A stretch of 64,000 nt of DNA from Sulfurovum sp. (GCA_027068435.1 JAMOTA010000058.1:1-64000); one strand, 5' to 3'; positions 26,467 through 36,022 are shown, numbered from the stretch's first letter. The notes: generated by a model not told the origin, from the sequence alone. A program made the numbers and translations.

Positions 26467-26841
26467 TTAATATTCAACTTCAAACTCTTCATCATTACCG
26501 TCACATTTATCACAGTAATGGAAAGAACTCTCTATTGATGTAATTTCACTCTCTAAAATGTACAAAAGATCAATTTTGCCATCTAAAAATTCAATTATAT
26601 CTAAATCATCTTTATCTTCAGAAACTAAATCACTTAACTTAAGTCTTAACTTACTGTCCATGTTATAAATATAGCTCTCACCACATCTATCACAGTCTAA
26701 GTTAAAACTACCATCCATTTTAGCATCTAAGGTTACTTGATGATAACCACTCTTTTTTAACGTTCCCTCAAGCTTTACACCTTTTGAACTAAGTCCTATA
26801 GGCTTTGCTGTGGAACTTATTTTATCAAAAAAAATAATCAT
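26467..26841 (-). CDS. YceD/DUF177-family protein
   Basis: The 124-residue product has two cysteine pairs, CDRC (about 50-53) and CDKC (about 113-116), and an acidic middle segment, the pattern of the YceD/DUF177 family. In many bacteria this gene precedes rpmF, as here (14 bp gap), and has been tied to 23S rRNA or ribosome assembly. AGGAG precedes the ATG. Confidence 0.8.
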   Translation of the reverse strand: MIIFFDKISSTAKPIGLSSKGVKLEGTLKKSGYHQVTLDAKMDGSFNLDCDRCGESYIYNMDSKLRLKLSDLVSEDKDDLDIIEFLDGKIDLLYILESEITSIESSFHYCDKCDGNDEEFEVEY

Positions 26842-26862
26842 AAGGAAACTCCTTAAAGTAAA

Positions 26863-27276
26863 TTAGTTAATCTCTCTTTGTGCAAAGAAAAAGTTAATTT
26901 CATTTGTTGCATTTTCAACAGAATCAGAACCATGAACTGCATTTGCATCAATACTCTCTGCAAAGTCTGCTCTAATAGTACCAGCTTCGGCTTCAGCAGG
27001 GTTAGTAGCACCCATAAGGTCTCTGTTTTTAGCCATTGCATTTTCACCTTCAAGTACTGTTACAACTACAGGACCAGAGATCATAAACTCTACTAAGTCT
27101 TTAAAGAAAGGTCTCTCAGCGTGAACAGCGTAAAATGCTTCTGCATCAGCTTGTGAAAGTTGAATTTTTTTAGTTGCTGCTATTTTAAGGTCTGCTGCTT
27201 CAAATCTTGCAAGAATTTGTCCTACAACGTTTTTAGCCACTGCGTCTGGTTTAATGATTGATAATGTTTGTTCCAT
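26863..27276 (-). CDS. ndk: Nucleoside diphosphate kinase
   Basis: The 137-residue product starts [15 protein letters not shown] and has the active-site histidine in [12 protein letters not shown] (H115), which is phosphorylated during transfer. It balances nucleoside triphosphate pools. It is the first gene of the ndk-DUF177-rpmF-plsX run. A -10 TATAAT (27334-27329 on the minus strand) and a 6-bp hairpin in the leader (27303-27317) lie upstream. Confidence 0.96.
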   Translation of the reverse strand: MEQTLSIIKPDAVAKNVVGQILARFEAADLKIAATKKIQLSQADAEAFYAVHAERPFFKDLVEFMISGPVVVTVLEGENAMAKNRDLMGATNPAEAEAGTIRADFAESIDANAVHGSDSVENATNEINFFFAQREIN

Positions 27277-27328
27277 ATTTAATATTCCTAAAACGATAAT
27301 TTACTTCATCGTGAAGTATTCGGGCGGA

Positions 27329-27334
27329 ATTATA
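27329..27334 (-). promoter_or_regulatory. -10 element of the ndk operon
   Basis: TATAAT on the minus strand about 52 bases upstream of the ndk ATG, behind a T/A-rich region typical of Campylobacterota sigma-70 promoters. The leader contains ACTTCA-TCG-TGAAGT, a small hairpin. Confidence 0.5.
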
Positions 27335-27375
27335 CCCAAAATAATATAAAATATTTATTAAATAGTGTGGGAGGT

Positions 27376-27397
27376 TTGTCAGGCGAGTGCCTGACAA
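27376..27397 (-). terminator. Hairpin after the ferredoxin gene
   Basis: A perfect 9-bp stem TTGTCAGGC / GCCTGACAA with a 4-base loop lies 9 bases after the ferredoxin stop. No U-tract follows on the minus strand. It separates the ferredoxin gene from the ndk promoter and may be a terminator or another dispersed hairpin repeat. Confidence 0.45.
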
Positions 27398-27406
27398 GAG
27401 TGGAGA

Positions 27407-27682
27407 TTAGTCTTCGATTACAGGTTCGCCTTTGTCGCCTCTACTCTCCATAGCAGGCATTCCGTCTACAACGTCATCCCATACTATACAACCCTCTGTT
27501 GGACATGCTTCAGCACAAGCTGGTACATCATGGTGTTCAACACACTCAACACATTTATCTGCATATACGTAATAAATCTCTTCACCCGTTGGGTTATCAT
27601 CCTCATCTACGATTGCTTCTACTGGACATTCGTCAATACATGCTGCACAATTGATACAAGTATCACTAATTAAAACTGCCAT
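27407..27682 (-). CDS. 2[4Fe-4S] ferredoxin
   Basis: The 91-residue protein holds two cluster motifs. The first is CINCAACIDECP. The second is CVECVEHHDVPACAEACP with the longer spacing found in the YfhL/alvin-type bacterial ferredoxins. The acidic C-terminus (GDKGEPVIED) is also typical. It carries electrons in the cytoplasm. The position before ndk is conserved in Campylobacterota. Confidence 0.93.
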   Translation of the reverse strand: MAVLISDTCINCAACIDECPVEAIVDEDDNPTGEEIYYVYADKCVECVEHHDVPACAEACPTEGCIVWDDVVDGMPAMESRGDKGEPVIED

Positions 27683-27776
27683 TTTTTCTCCTTAAATTTA
27701 ATATGCTCAAACTATATCAAAAGATTTTTAAGAAGTGCTTTAATATTTTGATAAATTGCATAAAATAAATAAAACA

Positions 27777-27807
27777 AAACAAATCCCTACATAGTAGAAA
27801 TTTGTTT
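27777..27807 (-). terminator. Probable terminator of metK
   Basis: An 8-bp stem AAACAAAT / ATTTGTTT lies just after the metK stop; on the minus strand it is followed by a T-rich tail (TTGTTTTATTTATTTT). It ends the metK transcript before the ferredoxin gene. Confidence 0.5.
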
Positions 27808-27814
27808 GTGAATT

Positions 27815-28972
27815 CTATAGTCCTAAAAATTCTTTAATTTCATCAACTCTATCTGTCTGTTCCCAAGTAAAATCTACATCTTCTCTACCAAAGTGTCCAT
27901 AAGATGCTGTTTTACGATAGATAGGTCTAAGTAGATCCAATTCTTCCATGATACCCTTAGGTGTAAGGTCAAAAAGAGCCTCTACACAAGCTGTAATCTT
28001 CTCTTCATTTACACTATTTGTACCATGTGTATCTACGTAGATAGAGACAGGTTTAGCTACACCAATAGCATAGGCTATTTGGAGTGTTGCTTTTTCACAC
28101 GCTCCTGAAGCTACAAGGTTTTTAGCCACATATCTTGCTGCATACGCTGCTGAACGGTCTACTTTTGTAGGATCTTTCCCAGAAAAAGCTCCCCCTCCAT
28201 GAGGACAAGAACCTCCATAAGTATCTACGATAATCTTACGTCCTGTAAGTCCTGCATCACCTTGTGGTCCACCAATAACAAAACGCCCTGTAGGGTTAAT
28301 ATGATATTTGATATCTTCAGACATTAGTTCAGTAGGAATCACTACTTTAATAACCTCTTCAAGTACAGCTTTTTGTACCTGCTCTAGTGTTACTTCTGGA
28401 TGGTGCTGTGTAGAGACTACAATAGTATCTATAGAAACAGGTTTACCATCTACATATTTTACTGAAACTTGTGCTTTACCATCTGGACGTAAAAACGGGA
28501 CAGTTCCATTTTTACGTACTTCTGCAAGTTTAGCAGTAATCTTATGTGCCAACGATATAGGTAGAGGCATCAACTCAGGTGTCTCTTTACACGCATAACC
28601 AAACATTAAACCTTGGTCACCCGCTCCTATCTCACCACAAGACTTATCTACCCCTTGGTTAATATCTGGACTTTGCTCCCCTACACCATTGAGTACACCT
28701 GCTGATCTATAGTCAAAACCATAACTTGCATCGGTGTAACCTATCTCTCTTATTACTTCTCTAGCAATCTCTTGCATAGGACAATAAGTATCTGTTTTTA
28801 GTTCTCCTGCAATAACACAAAAACCATTACTCAATAACGTTTCACAAGCTACTCTAGCTTGTGGATCTCTTGCGATAATATAATCCAATATCGCATCAGA
28901 AATCTGATCAGCCATTTTATCTGGATGACCCTCTGTTACTGATTCACTTGTAAAAATGTATTCGTTAGCCAT
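27815..28972 (-). CDS. metK: S-adenosylmethionine synthetase
   Basis: The 385-residue protein begins [19 protein letters not shown], the methionine-binding signature. [12 protein letters not shown] and [19 protein letters not shown] are the other two MetK signatures. It makes SAM from ATP and methionine. It stands alone with its own upstream region; I saw no recognisable SAM riboswitch before it. Confidence 0.97.
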   Translation of the reverse strand: MANEYIFTSESVTEGHPDKMADQISDAILDYIIARDPQARVACETLLSNGFCVIAGELKTDTYCPMQEIAREVIREIGYTDASYGFDYRSAGVLNGVGEQSPDINQGVDKSCGEIGAGDQGLMFGYACKETPELMPLPISLAHKITAKLAEVRKNGTVPFLRPDGKAQVSVKYVDGKPVSIDTIVVSTQHHPEVTLEQVQKAVLEEVIKVVIPTELMSEDIKYHINPTGRFVIGGPQGDAGLTGRKIIVDTYGGSCPHGGGAFSGKDPTKVDRSAAYAARYVAKNLVASGACEKATLQIAYAIGVAKPVSIYVDTHGTNSVNEEKITACVEALFDLTPKGIMEELDLLRPIYRKTASYGHFGREDVDFTWEQTDRVDEIKEFLGL

Positions 28973-29093
28973 TTTTATTCCTTTATTTTATTAAAACTAT
29001 TTTGTTCACTGTCACTGAACTTGAAAAAATATCTCTTAAGGTACTTATTCAAATTTAGTTTTGTGAGGTAAGCGTATTTTCTTTTATCATAAA

Positions 29094-29113
29094 GGTGGAT
29101 AAATCCACCCTAC
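29094..29113 (-). repeat. REP-like hairpin with GTAG foot, overlapping the dxs stop
   Basis: On the minus strand GTAG (29113-29110) runs into GGTGGAT-TT-ATCCACC, identical over 20 bases to the element at 9879-9898. In both cases the TAG of GTAG is the stop codon of the gene (dxs here, holA there). Confidence 0.55.
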
Positions 29114-30909
29114 GATATCTTTTTAGCTAACTGTTCAGGTAGCAATCCTAAACTCTCTTCTACCAACTTTGTGTTTCCGTGAGTAATAAACGCATCATCA
29201 TACTCAAATGAAGTTAATATTATATCTTGTATCTTTTTTTCACTTAAAAATTCAAGTATAGCAGAGCCTACACCACCCATTTTTGCAGAATCTGAGAAAA
29301 CATACCATTTTTTATAGTGACTACTTAAAGTAACAAGCATCTCTTCATCTAAAGGTTTAACAAAACGCAAATCTAAGATAGCAATTTTTTTATCTAATAG
29401 TTTAGACGTCTTTTCTGCACGTCCTACTCCATCTCCATACCCTATAAACAAAATCTCTTCACCCTCTTGAAGTAAAACAGACTTTCCTAGTTCATATGGT
29501 GGGCTTACTCTATCTTCTGCTGTAAAAGCACCTCTTGGGTATCTAAATGCACAAGGGTGATTATACTCTTTTGCAAACTCCATAGAGAGCTTCATAGTTG
29601 TTTCATTATAGGGAGCAAGCAGTGTCATATTTGGGACTGTTCTTAAAAAAGAGATGTCAAAAACTCCTTGGTGTGTCTCTCCATCTTCCCCTACTATACC
29701 TGCTCTATCTATGGCAAAAGCTACACCTAAGTCCATAAGGGCAATATCATGAATAACTTGATCATAACCTCTTTGTAAGAAAGTAGAGTAGATGGTACAA
29801 AAAGGTTTAAACCCCTCTTTTGCTAAAGGTCCCATAGAGGTTACTGCATGTTGCTCTGCTATAGCCACATCCCAAAAACGTTCAGGGTATTTTTCCATCA
29901 CAGCAGACATCCCTGTACCACTTGGCATAGCAGCTGTAACACCTACTAGTTTATCATCACTATCTGCTAACTCCACTAAAGTATCAGAAAAGATAGCTGT
30001 TGCTGATTTAGCTCCCGATTTTTTAACAGATTCTCCTGTTTTAGGGTCAAAACTACCAACACCATGCCAATGTTCTTTTGTCCCCTCTGCTATCTCATAC
30101 CCTTTACCTTTAGTGGTTTGAGCATGAATAATAACAGGTTTACCTAAAGCCTTAGCAACTTTCATAGTCTCTATAAGTGACTCTATATCATGTCCATCTA
30201 CTGGTCCTATATACTCTATACCTAACTCTTGAAACAAGATACCTGGAGTGATAAGTTTAAAGGATTCTTCAAATTTTTTAGCCATATAAGTTGCACTCTC
30301 AGGAAAATGTTCTAATGCTTTTTCCACCTTACCTTTAAACTTTTGGTAAAAAGAGCCTGCCATCGTTTGAGAAAGAAGTTTAGAGATAGCACCTATAGGT
30401 TTAGCAATACTCATCTCATTGTCATTAAGAATAATCACCACTGGATACTTTCTATCTCCTAGCTCATTCATCGCTTCATACACCATGCCAGCACTCATAC
30501 TACCATCACCAATAAAAGCTACAGGTACTCTATTCTCCCCTTTAAGGGCTATAGCTTTAGCTGCACCAACAGCAAGAGAGATAGAAGTAGAGCTATGCCC
30601 AGCAACATAATAGTCAGATTCAGATTCACTAGGCTTTGTGTAACCACAAGTACCACCAAATTGACGCAAAGTACTAAAGCTTTCCCAACGATTGGTTAAA
30701 AGTTTATGTGCATACGCTTGATGACTTACATCAAAAAGAAAAGGGTCATTTTTAGGGTCAAAAACTTTATGCATAGCAACAATAAGATCAGTAGCACCTA
30801 GTGTTGAACTTAAATGTCCACCATTTTTACTTACTGTGTCTAGTATTCTTGCTCTAATATCTTCTGCTAAAGTAGTAAGTTCTTCTATATTATAGGATTG
30901 TATGTTCAT
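29110..30909 (-). CDS. dxs: 1-deoxy-D-xylulose-5-phosphate synthase
   Basis: The 599-residue transketolase-fold protein has the thiamine-diphosphate motif GDGSMSAGMVYEAMN...NDNEMSI, the histidine block GHSSTSISLAVG and the central-domain block FWDVAIAEQHAVT. It makes DXP, the first step of the MEP isoprenoid route. The start is 3 bp after the hisC stop, so it belongs to the lysA-pheA-hisC-dxs operon. Its stop codon is part of a REP-like hairpin. Confidence 0.96.
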   Translation of the reverse strand: MNIQSYNIEELTTLAEDIRARILDTVSKNGGHLSSTLGATDLIVAMHKVFDPKNDPFLFDVSHQAYAHKLLTNRWESFSTLRQFGGTCGYTKPSESESDYYVAGHSSTSISLAVGAAKAIALKGENRVPVAFIGDGSMSAGMVYEAMNELGDRKYPVVIILNDNEMSIAKPIGAISKLLSQTMAGSFYQKFKGKVEKALEHFPESATYMAKKFEESFKLITPGILFQELGIEYIGPVDGHDIESLIETMKVAKALGKPVIIHAQTTKGKGYEIAEGTKEHWHGVGSFDPKTGESVKKSGAKSATAIFSDTLVELADSDDKLVGVTAAMPSGTGMSAVMEKYPERFWDVAIAEQHAVTSMGPLAKEGFKPFCTIYSTFLQRGYDQVIHDIALMDLGVAFAIDRAGIVGEDGETHQGVFDISFLRTVPNMTLLAPYNETTMKLSMEFAKEYNHPCAFRYPRGAFTAEDRVSPPYELGKSVLLQEGEEILFIGYGDGVGRAEKTSKLLDKKIAILDLRFVKPLDEEMLVTLSSHYKKWYVFSDSAKMGGVGSAILEFLSEKKIQDIILTSFEYDDAFITHGNTKLVEESLGLLPEQLAKKIS

Positions 30910-30912
30910 CTT

Positions 30913-32016
30913 CTATTTTAACCCTATAACCGTTTTAAAGTTTTGAAAGAAGATGTTGTTCTGCTTTTGTGTTCCTACAGTAATACGTATCGCATTCATA
31001 CTATACGAGCTTAAATCACGTATAATTACTCCACGTTTAAGCAACTCATCTGCAATCTCACTAGAGTTTAATGTTTCATCAAACAGGTAGGTAATAAAGT
31101 TTGTATAACTCTCGATAAACTCTAACCCATTCTCTTTAGCAAAGGCTTCATAGCGTTTAATCTCCTGTTGATGAAGAGAGATAGACTCTTTCACAAAATT
31201 TTCATCTTTACATACAGCTATTGCTGAAGCCAAAGAGAGTGATGAGATATTAAATGGTGATCTCATTTTACTAAGTTGGTCTATAAGAGATTTTTGGGCA
31301 ACACCATACCCTACACGCATACCACCTAAACCATACGCTTTAGAAAATGTACCTAAATAGATAACATTTTCATAAGGCAGAATATCTTGAGGCACAATAG
31401 CATACGCTTCATCTTTAGCAGCAGCATACTCCATGTATGCACCATCTACTACGACTAAGGCATCTTTTTGCATCGCTTCTATAAGTTTAAGAACTTCTGC
31501 TTTAGGTGTTGCATCTCCAGTAGGGTTGTTAGGAGTACAAATGTAAACAATCTTAGGCTTACGCATCTCAAATGCTTCCATAAACTCATCATACTTATGC
31601 TGGAAACTCGCTGTACGAAGTACTTTTGCACCCATCTGTTTAGCGTAAATCTCATACATTGCAAACGTCACAGATGACATTAATACAGAAGAGTTTTCAT
31701 CTAATACAGCACGCGAAATAAACTCTAAAACTTGGTCAGACCCAGCCCCGATAATGATGTTTTCATCTTCTACATCAAATTTTGAGCTCAAAGCCGATTT
31801 GAGTTCAAACATACTATCATCAGGATAAAGATGTGCTTTTGTTGCATGTGCTTTAATAGCCTCAGCAACTAAAGGACTTGTTCCTATAGGGTTTTCATTT
31901 GAAGCTAACTTTACTACATCTTCAGGTGCAATACCAAATTCACGTACTACTAACTCTATGGGCTTACCCGCTTCATAGATTTTAATATCTCTTAATACTT
32001 TGTTAAATTTTACCAT
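30913..32016 (-). CDS. hisC: Histidinol-phosphate aminotransferase
   Basis: I place the start at the ATG at 32016 (MVKFNKVLRDIK), with GGAAG upstream; the frame is open back to 32043 but that would overlap pheA and lacks a good ribosome-binding site. The resulting 367 residues fit HisC. The PLP lysine is in GTFSKAYGLGGMRVGYG; LASNENPIG and CTPNNPTGD are further signatures. It acts late in histidine synthesis and may also transaminate aromatic keto acids, which would suit its place directly after pheA. Confidence 0.92.
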   Translation of the reverse strand: MVKFNKVLRDIKIYEAGKPIELVVREFGIAPEDVVKLASNENPIGTSPLVAEAIKAHATKAHLYPDDSMFELKSALSSKFDVEDENIIIGAGSDQVLEFISRAVLDENSSVLMSSVTFAMYEIYAKQMGAKVLRTASFQHKYDEFMEAFEMRKPKIVYICTPNNPTGDATPKAEVLKLIEAMQKDALVVVDGAYMEYAAAKDEAYAIVPQDILPYENVIYLGTFSKAYGLGGMRVGYGVAQKSLIDQLSKMRSPFNISSLSLASAIAVCKDENFVKESISLHQQEIKRYEAFAKENGLEFIESYTNFITYLFDETLNSSEIADELLKRGVIIRDLSSYSMNAIRITVGTQKQNNIFFQNFKTVIGLK

Positions 32017-32017
32017 G

Positions 32018-33076
32018 TTATATATCTTCCGTCTCTTTGACATAAGAGCCTAATACTTTAATGACCTCTTTATGTTTTGCTAAAATATCTTGTATCTTTT
32101 TATCGTCTTTATGTCCATTAAACTCTAAAAAGAAAAGAGATTTACCCTCTACAATATGTGATTTTATTTTTGTTAAATTCACTTTTGCTTTTTCAAAATC
32201 ATTTAAAAAATCTACTAGTGAACCTGGTTTGTTTGTTAGCCTTGCCAAGATAGAAGTCTTATCTGCCCCTGAGGGTTGATTTTCAAAATTTGAGATAATA
32301 AAAAATCTTGTTTTATTATTGATGTCATCTTCTACATTTTCAAAACGTATCGGCAGGTTATTGATTTTGGCTGCTACAGAGGGACAGAGTGCTGCTGCAT
32401 TTTTATCATCTTGTGCTAACTTGGCTGCTTTTGCTGTAGATTCTACTGGGATATGCTCTATCTCATCTAAACCTAAGTCTTCTAAAAACTTTCTACACTG
32501 CCCAAAGGCAATATCACGTGAGTATATTTTTTGAATACTTTTAATATCCTCATTAATTGTTGCAAATGCTAAATGCACATCAACAACAACTTCAGCGATA
32601 ATCTTAAGATTATACTGATCTAAAGAGTTAATAGTATCGGTTACGATACCATTTGAAGAGTTCTCTATAGGGATAACACCAAACTTTGCTGTACCTTTTT
32701 CTACCTCTCTAAATACCCCAGGAATAGAACGAATAGCCAAGTACTCACTTAACGCACCAAACTTACTCTCTGCTGCTTGATGAGTAAAACTTGCTTCTGG
32801 TCCAAGATAGGCTACAGCTTCAGGGAGTTCAAGGTTTCTAGCTACAGCAAACATCTCTAAAAAGAGTGCATCTATCGCAACATCTGTAAGCTTACCACTG
32901 TTTTGTGCTTTAAGACGATTGAGAATAGATTGTTCTCTTTCAGGACGATAAATAGGAGCTCCTGTAGTATTTTTTAGTTCTCCTACTTTATGAACAAGAT
33001 CCATACGCTCATTATAGAGTTTTAAAAGTGTATCATCTATGTTATCTATGCTGTTTCTCAAATCATCTAATGTCAT
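32018..33076 (-). CDS. pheA: Bifunctional chorismate mutase / prephenate dehydratase
   Basis: The 352-residue protein joins an AroQ-type chorismate mutase (about 1-90: LRNSIDNIDDTLLKLYNERM), a prephenate dehydratase domain (about 92-275: AYLGPEASFTHQAA and NNKTRFFII) and an ACT regulatory domain (about 282-352: LARLTNKPGSLVDFLNDF). It converts chorismate to phenylpyruvate, and the ACT domain suggests feedback by phenylalanine. The gene lies 9 bp after lysA and one base before hisC. Confidence 0.95.
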   Translation of the reverse strand: MTLDDLRNSIDNIDDTLLKLYNERMDLVHKVGELKNTTGAPIYRPEREQSILNRLKAQNSGKLTDVAIDALFLEMFAVARNLELPEAVAYLGPEASFTHQAAESKFGALSEYLAIRSIPGVFREVEKGTAKFGVIPIENSSNGIVTDTINSLDQYNLKIIAEVVVDVHLAFATINEDIKSIQKIYSRDIAFGQCRKFLEDLGLDEIEHIPVESTAKAAKLAQDDKNAAALCPSVAAKINNLPIRFENVEDDINNKTRFFIISNFENQPSGADKTSILARLTNKPGSLVDFLNDFEKAKVNLTKIKSHIVEGKSLFFLEFNGHKDDKKIQDILAKHKEVIKVLGSYVKETEDI

Positions 33077-33085
33077 CTTCTACCT

Positions 33086-34297
33086 TTACTTTACTAAATA
33101 CTCACGTTCTAAACGTACTTGATCTTCATACGTTTCACGTTTTCTTATGAGTCTATCTTCTCCACCCTCTAGTGCAACCTCTGCACTTTTTGCACGTGTA
33201 TTATAGTTACTTGCCATAGTAAATCCATACGCTCCTGCTGAATGTACCACTATAAGGTCATTGTGTTCAAGAGGTGGAAGCTGAACATCTTTACCAAAAA
33301 AGTCACCACTTTCACATACTGGTCCTACTACGTCTGCTGGTGTTTTTTCACCCTCTTTCTCTACAGCTTCTATTTTATGATAGGCACTGTAAAGACTTGG
33401 TCTAATAAGGTCATTCATCGCACCATCTACGATAACAAAACGCTTCTCTTCATTGAGTTTTTCATACAGTACTTTTGTAAAAAACGCACCTGCATTAGCT
33501 ACCATGTAGCGTCCTGGTTCACATAGCAAAGTTACATCTAAACCTTTTGTCATAGCAAATATCGCTTCGGTGTATTCTTTGGCTGTTATGGTTACTTCAT
33601 CATCGTACACAACACCTATACCACCACCTACATCAAAAAACTTAATATCTATTTTGATAGCTTTTAAAGAGCGTACCAAATCTGCAACAATGCCACAAGC
33701 TTCACGTATAGGCTCTAAGTTTGTTAGCTGTGAACCAATATGAAAGTGAATCCCTACTGGGTTTAGAAATTCTGATTTTTTCGCATAAATATACATACGT
33801 TTAGCCATAGCAATCTCTACACCAAATTTACTCTCATGTAACCCAGTAGAGATATAAGGGTGTGTTTGTGGGTCTATATTTGGGTTTACACGTACAGAGA
33901 TACGTGCTTCTACACCTAGCTCTTTAGCTATCTGCTCTACACGCTTCATCTCTGCTTCACTCTCAAGGTTTATGAGTAAAATATCGTACTCTAGTGCCAT
34001 ACGTATCTCATCATCACGTTTTCCTACGCCTGAGAAGATAATCTTATATTTACTGATACCTGCTTCTAATGCACGTTTTACCTCTCCAATACTTACACAG
34101 TCTGCACCTGCACCAAGTTTTGCTAAATGAGCGATAACAGAGAGATTGGAGTTGGCTTTTACTGCATAGTTGATAAGTGATTTTTTTCCTGCAAAAGCCT
34201 CTTTAAGGGTAGTATATCTGTTTTCAATATAATCAAAATCATAAATATACAATGGCGTCCCATATTTTTCTGCCAATGCTTTATAGTCAATATTCAT
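33086..34297 (-). CDS. lysA: Diaminopimelate decarboxylase
   Basis: The 403-residue fold-type III PLP enzyme has the PLP lysine in INYAVKANSN, HFHIGSQL, DVGGGIGVVYDD and the GPVCESGDFFGKD block. It makes lysine from meso-diaminopimelate. It is the first gene of the lysA-pheA-hisC-dxs operon. Confidence 0.95.
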   Translation of the reverse strand: MNIDYKALAEKYGTPLYIYDFDYIENRYTTLKEAFAGKKSLINYAVKANSNLSVIAHLAKLGAGADCVSIGEVKRALEAGISKYKIIFSGVGKRDDEIRMALEYDILLINLESEAEMKRVEQIAKELGVEARISVRVNPNIDPQTHPYISTGLHESKFGVEIAMAKRMYIYAKKSEFLNPVGIHFHIGSQLTNLEPIREACGIVADLVRSLKAIKIDIKFFDVGGGIGVVYDDEVTITAKEYTEAIFAMTKGLDVTLLCEPGRYMVANAGAFFTKVLYEKLNEEKRFVIVDGAMNDLIRPSLYSAYHKIEAVEKEGEKTPADVVGPVCESGDFFGKDVQLPPLEHNDLIVVHSAGAYGFTMASNYNTRAKSAEVALEGGEDRLIRKRETYEDQVRLEREYLVK

Positions 34298-34438
34298 TTG
34301 TAATATCCTAGTTCTATTTTAGGGTGATTTTATCTAAAATTTGATTAAAAGGTCGTTGAGTCTCTCTCTATTTTGAAGGAGTCGTAGAGAAGAGGGGAGA
34401 AAGACTCACCCCTTATTATATATAATTTTATCTATCTT

Positions 34439-35902
34439 TTATTTTTTAATACAACGGATAGAGTGTCCTACACTTCTATCTTCTGATTTTGTTCCTACAC
34501 CAGTATTGATAAAACGTGACTCAGAAGATTTACCAGAAAGGCTATGAGACCAATAATAAATACCATCTCCTTCATCTTCTATCACGCCTAAAGAACTTCT
34601 TTTCCCTGCAGAGCCTAATTTAAGTACTCCACTCATTGCATTCTCTAAGCCTGTAATGTTGTCATCTAAAAAGGCTTGTTTAAGTTCATCAATAGTTGGG
34701 ACATACCACCCTTTTGGACAGATGCTAAGTAAATCATGGTCATTATCATGCCATGCAGCCTCTCTTATTTCACCATCATCATCATTATCTCCCCAGTCAT
34801 TTGGTGCATCTTCACTCTCTTCATCCATAGTTACAAACTTCTCATTGCTTCCATCATATTCTAATACTCCTACAGGTCCTTCCATAGTCGTTGAATCTCT
34901 TAGCTCATGTCCATCTTTACCTCTACCCCATTGGTAGAGTGCACCATAACATTGACTATCTGTTGCACTTTCACATACTCTATCTGCTTTTAGGTTTCTA
35001 TCAAACCAGATGTTACCATCTGCTACATGTGCTTCACAGTATTTATAGTCATTAAAGACAAAACATGCACTAAGTGGATCATAAGGGTCACTTAATGGTT
35101 GACCAAAATCTACCATAGTAATATTATCTTCTGCTCCATTATCGTAACCATCACCATCACAATCTTTTACTTGCCACATTGTATTGTTATTATCATAATA
35201 ACTATATCCTGGGTTTTGCATAGGATCACATGAATCTAATGGATCTGTTGTATTTTCAGGTACAGGTACTGTATTGTTATCATCAATATTATTTACCTCT
35301 TCACCATCATATAAACCATCTCCATCTGTATCTGCAACTTTTGGATTTGTCCCTATCTCCGCTTCATCTTCATTAGTTAACCCATCTTCATCTTGATCAC
35401 ATATACCTGCCTCTACATTGGGATCACATGGATTTAATGGGTCTGAAGTTTGCTCTGGAATTAATACTGTTTGATTATCATCAATATTATTTACCTCTTC
35501 TCCATCATATAATCCATCACCATCTGTATCTGCAACTATAGGGTCTGTCCCTTCTCTTGCCTCTTCGTCATTGGTTAAACCATCTGGCTCTTGATCACAA
35601 ACTCCTGCAACTGCACTTGGAATACAAGGGTCTAGTGGATCTGGATCTAAAGGATTGATAATTCCATCACCATCATCATCTTCTTCACATGTTGGTGAAT
35701 TTCTATCTGGTATACATGGGTCTGTATCATCTGGGTCATAGTTTGGATCTTCTTGTGGTAAATCTGGGGAATAACCATCACCATCATCATCTACAACAAC
35801 AGGTGCTGTAGTACTCTTCTCACCTACTGGTCTATCACCACAACCACTTAACCCCAAAAGAGCAATCATTGCTGCAGTAAGTATTTTTTCTTTTAATAAC
35901 AT
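34439..35902 (-). CDS. Lipoprotein A of the tandem array: calcium-type (TSP3) repeats plus FISUMP/DUF1566-like domain
   Basis: The 487-residue product starts with a lipobox (LLGLSGCG, C21). Residues about 35-235 hold repeated DxDxDG units such as VDDDGDGYSPD, EDDDGDGII and VADTDGDGLYDGEE, the thrombospondin type-3 calcium-binding pattern. The C-terminal part (about 260-487) has GNIWFDRNLKA, GALYQWGRGKDG and SICPKGWYVPTIDELKQAF, as in FISUMP/DUF1566-like domains, ending SIRCIKK. A 726-bp stretch (34629-35354) appears identical to part of gene B. It has one more DGLTN..DGLYDGEE repeat block than B. Upstream lies a deleted ompA copy instead of an intact one. It is probably surface exposed; function unknown. 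Confidence 0.75.
   Translation of the reverse strand: MLLKEKILTAAMIALLGLSGCGDRPVGEKSTTAPVVVDDDGDGYSPDLPQEDPNYDPDDTDPCIPDRNSPTCEEDDDGDGIINPLDPDPLDPCIPSAVAGVCDQEPDGLTNDEEAREGTDPIVADTDGDGLYDGEEVNNIDDNQTVLIPEQTSDPLNPCDPNVEAGICDQDEDGLTNEDEAEIGTNPKVADTDGDGLYDGEEVNNIDDNNTVPVPENTTDPLDSCDPMQNPGYSYYDNNNTMWQVKDCDGDGYDNGAEDNITMVDFGQPLSDPYDPLSACFVFNDYKYCEAHVADGNIWFDRNLKADRVCESATDSQCYGALYQWGRGKDGHELRDSTTMEGPVGVLEYDGSNEKFVTMDEESEDAPNDWGDNDDDGEIREAAWHDNDHDLLSICPKGWYVPTIDELKQAFLDDNITGLENAMSGVLKLGSAGKRSSLGVIEDEGDGIYYWSHSLSGKSSESRFINTGVGTKSEDRSVGHSIRCIKK
34629..35354 (-). repeat. Long duplicated segment, copy in lipoprotein gene A
   Basis: The 726 bases match 36414-37139 (offset 1785) in every stretch I compared by eye. 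The match starts just inside the FISUMP-like domain and ends inside the TSP3 repeats; both flanks have diverged in protein sequence. Confidence 0.8.
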
Positions 35903-35914
35903 CTTCTTTCCTTT

Positions 35915-36022
35915 CTATTTCTTCGGATATGTCAATTCGACTTCAATTCTACGGTTTAGACTTTTCCCTACAGCTGTACGGTTTGTAAGAACTGCATTTA
36001 CTCTTTTTTGTGACAATAACAT
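35915..36022 (-). pseudogene. ompA relic (third copy, mostly deleted)
   Basis: A 35-codon frame begins MLLSQKRVNAV and ends SLNRRIEVELTYPKK. It joins two segments of the OmpA domain of the neighbouring copies: the LSQKRANAV segment and the GKSLNRRIEVELTYPKK tail, with about 24 codons between them lost and everything before them gone. The spacing to the lipoprotein start downstream is kept at 12 bp. It could still be translated as a short peptide, but I treat it as a relic. Confidence 0.7.

Noticed and set aside
28973-29093. Possible SAM riboswitch before metK
   Set aside because: Only a short GTTCA/TGAAC pairing is visible; no arrangement of the known SAM riboswitch cores can be made out.
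34656-34937. A 93-codon plus-strand frame repeated identically at 36441-36722
   Set aside because: It lies antisense to the duplicated part of lipoprotein genes A and B; its repetition comes from the DNA duplication, and it has no start signals.
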